A stretch of 7,543 nt of DNA, taken from the NCBI GenBank assembly GCA_031259655.1, contig JAIRLF010000032.1, positions 1 to 7,543 of the forward strand, written 5' to 3'. Of the stretch, positions 5,507 through 7,543 are shown piece after piece. Under the pieces are notes generated by a model. It did not search any database, was not told where the DNA came from, and was given only the letters and a program-made list of their open reading frames with translations. Every line of letters starts with the position of its first letter. Position 1 is the first letter of the stretch. Position numbers and translations under genes: made by a program. Source of the DNA: Prevotellaceae bacterium. GTDB taxonomy: Bacteria; Bacteroidota; Bacteroidia; Bacteroidales; UBA932.

Positions 5507-6787
5507 TTAATTCTCATTACCGTTCGTTGCCAGTTTAAAGATGTGCATTTCTCCTTCGTAGCAGTAATCGACTTTTATCTGATACAGTTCGGCGATAGTT
5601 TTGACGATAGAAAGCCCCAAACCTGATGATTTTTCGTCGTTTGCGCCGGTCTGATAACGCTCGAACATCTTGGCGGCAGTTTTGTTTCCGGTGTTGGCAA
5701 TTGTAATTGCGTCGGGGGCGTAACGGACGCTGATTTTCCCGTTCGGCTCGTTGTGGACGATGGCGTTTTTTACGAGATTGGTAAAAAGAATATGCGCAAG
5801 GTCTTCATTTATTTGAAGAACGGGCGAGGCATTGCCTTTCTGTTCGACCCTGATTTGTCTGTATGCGGCGAGGTCTTCGAACTCGACGATAACCCTTTCC
5901 AGCGTTTCCCGCAAGTTCACCGTCCGGTTGTCGGCAAACTGCCTGTTTTTTATTTTGGAGAGCAGCAACAGGTTACTGTTTAACCGTTTCATTCGGTTCA
6001 GGACGTTCAGTATGCCTGCCAGTTCCTGCACGTATGTTTCGTTATCGCGGTATTTTTCGAGCAGGTTTTCCAGTTTGGCAACGACGATAGCAAGCGGAGT
6101 TTGCAGTTCGTGCGAAGTATTTTCGATAAACATTTTCTGTTCGGCAAAGACGTGCATGTTTCTTTCGAGCAGTTCTTTTACGGTGTTGTTCAGTTGGATG
6201 TATTCCCGAATTTTGGCAGGAGGAAAGTCAATCATCCGGTTGTTGTCGGGATGAAATCTTTTCAGTTCGTCCAGCAGCAGGTAGAACGGTTTGTTGGTTT
6301 TCGTAACAATGATTTTGCTGACAACGAACATAGTCAGCGACAGCGCAATCCACAGTCCCAGCAAAAGATAGAGAGTGTTTTCTATCAGGTCGTCGCTTTC
6401 GACGGTAGAAATAAAAAATTGCAGTTGATAATATTTCCCGTTCTGTTCGCAGCGGAAAGCGGTGGTTAGCATACGCACTTCTTCCTTTTCGAGTTCGGTG
6501 GGAAAATATACGGTGGCGGTTGTGAAATTTTCGACAACCGTTTTAGCGTCTTCTGTTGTGATTTCCTTAATAACGAAATTCGGCGGAGAGCAGGTTTTCA
6601 GGACATCGACAAATCCGGGAGTTATATTGGCTTTGGCGATAAATTCCTGTTTGAGATTGGTCAGTCCTTCGTCGATACCGTCGTGGATTTCTTTCATCTG
6701 CAAAAGGAAATAAACAGCCGCCCAGAGCAGCATGATTGCCGTAAAAAACAGCGTGATACGGGAAATTAAATAATCGATGAGTTTCAT
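5507..6787 (-). CDS. Sensor histidine kinase (RprX-like), partner of the adjacent OmpR-type regulator
   Basis: This inner-membrane kinase has 426 residues. Hydrophobic helices lie at about 10-30 and 138-160, with a periplasmic sensor region of about 105 residues between them. A short linker without an obvious HAMP domain leads to the dimerisation and phosphotransfer helix with IENTSHELQTPLAI; His226 is the phosphorylation site. The catalytic domain shows the N box TNLVKNAIVHN (336-346), the G1 box ITIANTGN (361-368), the F box MFERY (374-378) and the G2 box SSGLGLSIVK (387-396). The G1 box has Asn-Thr-Gly where many kinases have Asp-x-Gly. I recall this variant as usual in the Bacteroidota subfamily, so I do not read it as damage. 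The start codon overlaps the regulator stop (ATGA at 6787-6784), implying translational coupling. The stimulus is unknown. The 3' end lies 3 bp from the end of the convergent endonuclease gene. Confidence 0.93.
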   Translation of the reverse strand: MKLIDYLISRITLFFTAIMLLWAAVYFLLQMKEIHDGIDEGLTNLKQEFIAKANITPGFVDVLKTCSPPNFVIKEITTEDAKTVVENFTTATVYFPTELEKEEVRMLTTAFRCEQNGKYYQLQFFISTVESDDLIENTLYLLLGLWIALSLTMFVVSKIIVTKTNKPFYLLLDELKRFHPDNNRMIDFPPAKIREYIQLNNTVKELLERNMHVFAEQKMFIENTSHELQTPLAIVVAKLENLLEKYRDNETYVQELAGILNVLNRMKRLNSNLLLLSKIKNRQFADNRTVNLRETLERVIVEFEDLAAYRQIRVEQKGNASPVLQINEDLAHILFTNLVKNAIVHNEPNGKISVRYAPDAITIANTGNKTAAKMFERYQTGANDEKSSGLGLSIVKTIAELYQIKVDYCYEGEMHIFKLATNGNEN

Positions 6788-7458
6788 ACCGTCAATTTGT
6801 AACCGATGCCATACACGTTTTCTATTACGATATCCGAATTTCCGTCTTTCAGTTTTTTGCGCAGGTTTTTGACCTGCGAATAGACGAAATCAAAATTGTC
6901 GACCATGTCGAAATTGTCGCCCCAGACATGTTCAGCCAGAGTGTCTTTGGTAATCAGACGATTTTTGTTGGCGATGAAAAAGGCGAGCACGTCAAATTCC
7001 TTACGGTTTAATTTCAGCAGATTAGCGCCGACGCGCACTTGTCGCTGAGCGAAGTCTATTTCGGCATTGCCTATTGTCGCTGTTTGTTTTCCGTCCTGCT
7101 GTTTGCGTCTCAGCACGGCTTTAATCCGAGCATGTAGTTCCGGCAGGTGAAAAGGCTTTGTTAAATAATCGTCTGCGCCCGAATCCAGCCCCAGTATTTT
7201 GTCGTCGAAAGAGTTTTTTGCCGATATGATAATGACATTGCCCGTCCGGTTTTCCTTTTTCATTTCACGCAGGATTTGCAGCCCGCTGCCGCCGGGCAGA
7301 GAAATATCCAGCAGAATGCAATCGTATTCGTACAGCATGACCTTTTCTGTCGCAGAATGATAGTCGACGGCTTTTTCTACGACATATTTTTCAACCAGCA
7401 AAAATTCTTCGATGGCTTTCAGCAATGTATATTCGTCTTCGATAATTAAAATTTTCAT
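6784..7458 (-). CDS. Response regulator, OmpR/PhoB family (receiver plus winged helix), RprY-like
   Basis: The product is a 224-residue DNA-binding regulator. The receiver domain (1-118) shows the acidic pocket E7-D8-E9, phospho-acceptor D51 in CILLDISLPGGSG, conserved S79 and K101 in the motif TKPF. The winged-helix domain (about 127-224) shows the usual RKEFDVLAFF, ITKDTLAEHVWG and VYGIGYKL blocks. The frame stays open upstream to an ATG at 7539, but MKILIIEDE at 7458 is the standard receiver start. The 27 extra residues would overlap the probable promoter, so I chose 7458. It is the first gene of the operon, with the kinase following by a 4-bp ATGA overlap. Phosphorylation by that kinase should control its DNA binding; target genes are not visible here. 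Confidence 0.95.
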   Translation of the reverse strand: MKILIIEDEYTLLKAIEEFLLVEKYVVEKAVDYHSATEKVMLYEYDCILLDISLPGGSGLQILREMKKENRTGNVIIISAKNSFDDKILGLDSGADDYLTKPFHLPELHARIKAVLRRKQQDGKQTATIGNAEIDFAQRQVRVGANLLKLNRKEFDVLAFFIANKNRLITKDTLAEHVWGDNFDMVDNFDFVYSQVKNLRKKLKDGNSDIVIENVYGIGYKLTV

Positions 7459-7487
7459 AAACCGTTTTATTTCGTTTATACTCGCCG

Positions 7488-7495
7488 CAAAATTA
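7488..7495 (-). promoter_or_regulatory. Candidate -7 promoter box of the regulator-kinase operon
   Basis: On the minus strand TAATTTTG fits TAnnTTTG and lies 29 bp upstream of the regulator ATG. A clear -33 TTTG was not found, though the region is rich in T runs. The leader before the ATG is A-rich (TAAACGAAATAAAACGG). Confidence 0.45.
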
Positions 7496-7532
7496 GCAAA
7501 AAAACAGATTGCAGGCATTAAAATTAGCAAAA
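7489..7532 (-). repeat. 13-bp direct repeat upstream of the response regulator
   Basis: AAAATTAGCAAAA occurs identically at 7489-7501 and 7520-7532 on the + strand. On the minus strand it reads TTTTGCTAATTTT. The copies are 31 bp apart, close to three helical turns. The promoter-proximal copy overlaps the candidate -7 box. OmpR-type regulators often bind direct repeats, so this may be an autoregulatory site, but the low complexity leaves room for chance. Confidence 0.5.
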
Positions 7533-7543
7533 CATTCAACCGC

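Noticed and set aside
5684..5707. Missing Asp in the kinase G1 box as a sign of a dead kinase
   Set aside because: The N, F and G2 boxes and His226 are intact, and the NTG form of G1 is, as I recall, common in this Bacteroidota subfamily.
5832..6254. 140-codon and neighbouring + strand open frames within the kinase gene
   Set aside because: The minus-strand frame carries all histidine kinase boxes; the + strand peptides are low-complexity shadows.
7459..7539. 27-residue N-terminal extension of the response regulator from the ATG at 7539
   Set aside because: Receiver domains of this family start at MKILIIEDE, and the extension would cover the promoter box and direct repeats.

Overview
The window looks like a piece of a chromosome from the Bacteroidota, probably the Bacteroidales. 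Three things suggest this. Starts are preceded by A-rich leaders with no Shine-Dalgarno sequence. Two candidate promoters carry the Bacteroidota -7 box TAnnTTTG. The protein types are also typical: a giant periplasmic propeller sensor, and an RprX/RprY-like kinase and regulator pair. No tRNA, rRNA, CRISPR array or transposase gene is visible.

Layout, left to right. (1) 1-215: the 3' end of an unidentified + strand gene whose product ends in a membrane anchor, closed by a strong intrinsic terminator at 240-280. (2) 472-3600: a 1042-residue membrane protein with a periplasmic beta-propeller, a transmembrane helix, a long cytoplasmic coiled coil and a possible C-terminal helix-turn-helix. It has no kinase or receiver domain. 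(3) 3601-3945: a gene-free stretch holding a 188-bp MITE-like element. Its 47-bp imperfect inverted ends enclose five tandem 18-bp palindromes at a 23-bp period. (4) 3946-5503: a two-gene type II restriction-modification cassette, made of a beta-type amino-methyltransferase followed by an MvaI/BcnI-like endonuclease. The endonuclease frame appears to begin upstream of any usable ATG/GTG/TTG. (5) 5507-7458, minus strand: a sensor histidine kinase and an OmpR-type response regulator in one operon. The regulator is first and the two genes overlap by ATGA. The operon converges on the endonuclease gene with only 3 bp between the stop codons.

How the parts work together. The methyltransferase should protect the sites that the endonuclease cuts. 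The kinase and regulator should form one phosphorelay, probably with autoregulation through a repeated box upstream of the regulator. The propeller protein appears to be a separate, single-polypeptide sensor. The restriction cassette is more AT-rich than the two-component operon and lies directly beside the repeat element, so it may be an acquired insertion. The most unusual items are the palindrome-array element, the missing start codon of the endonuclease, and the kinase-less propeller/coiled-coil sensor.
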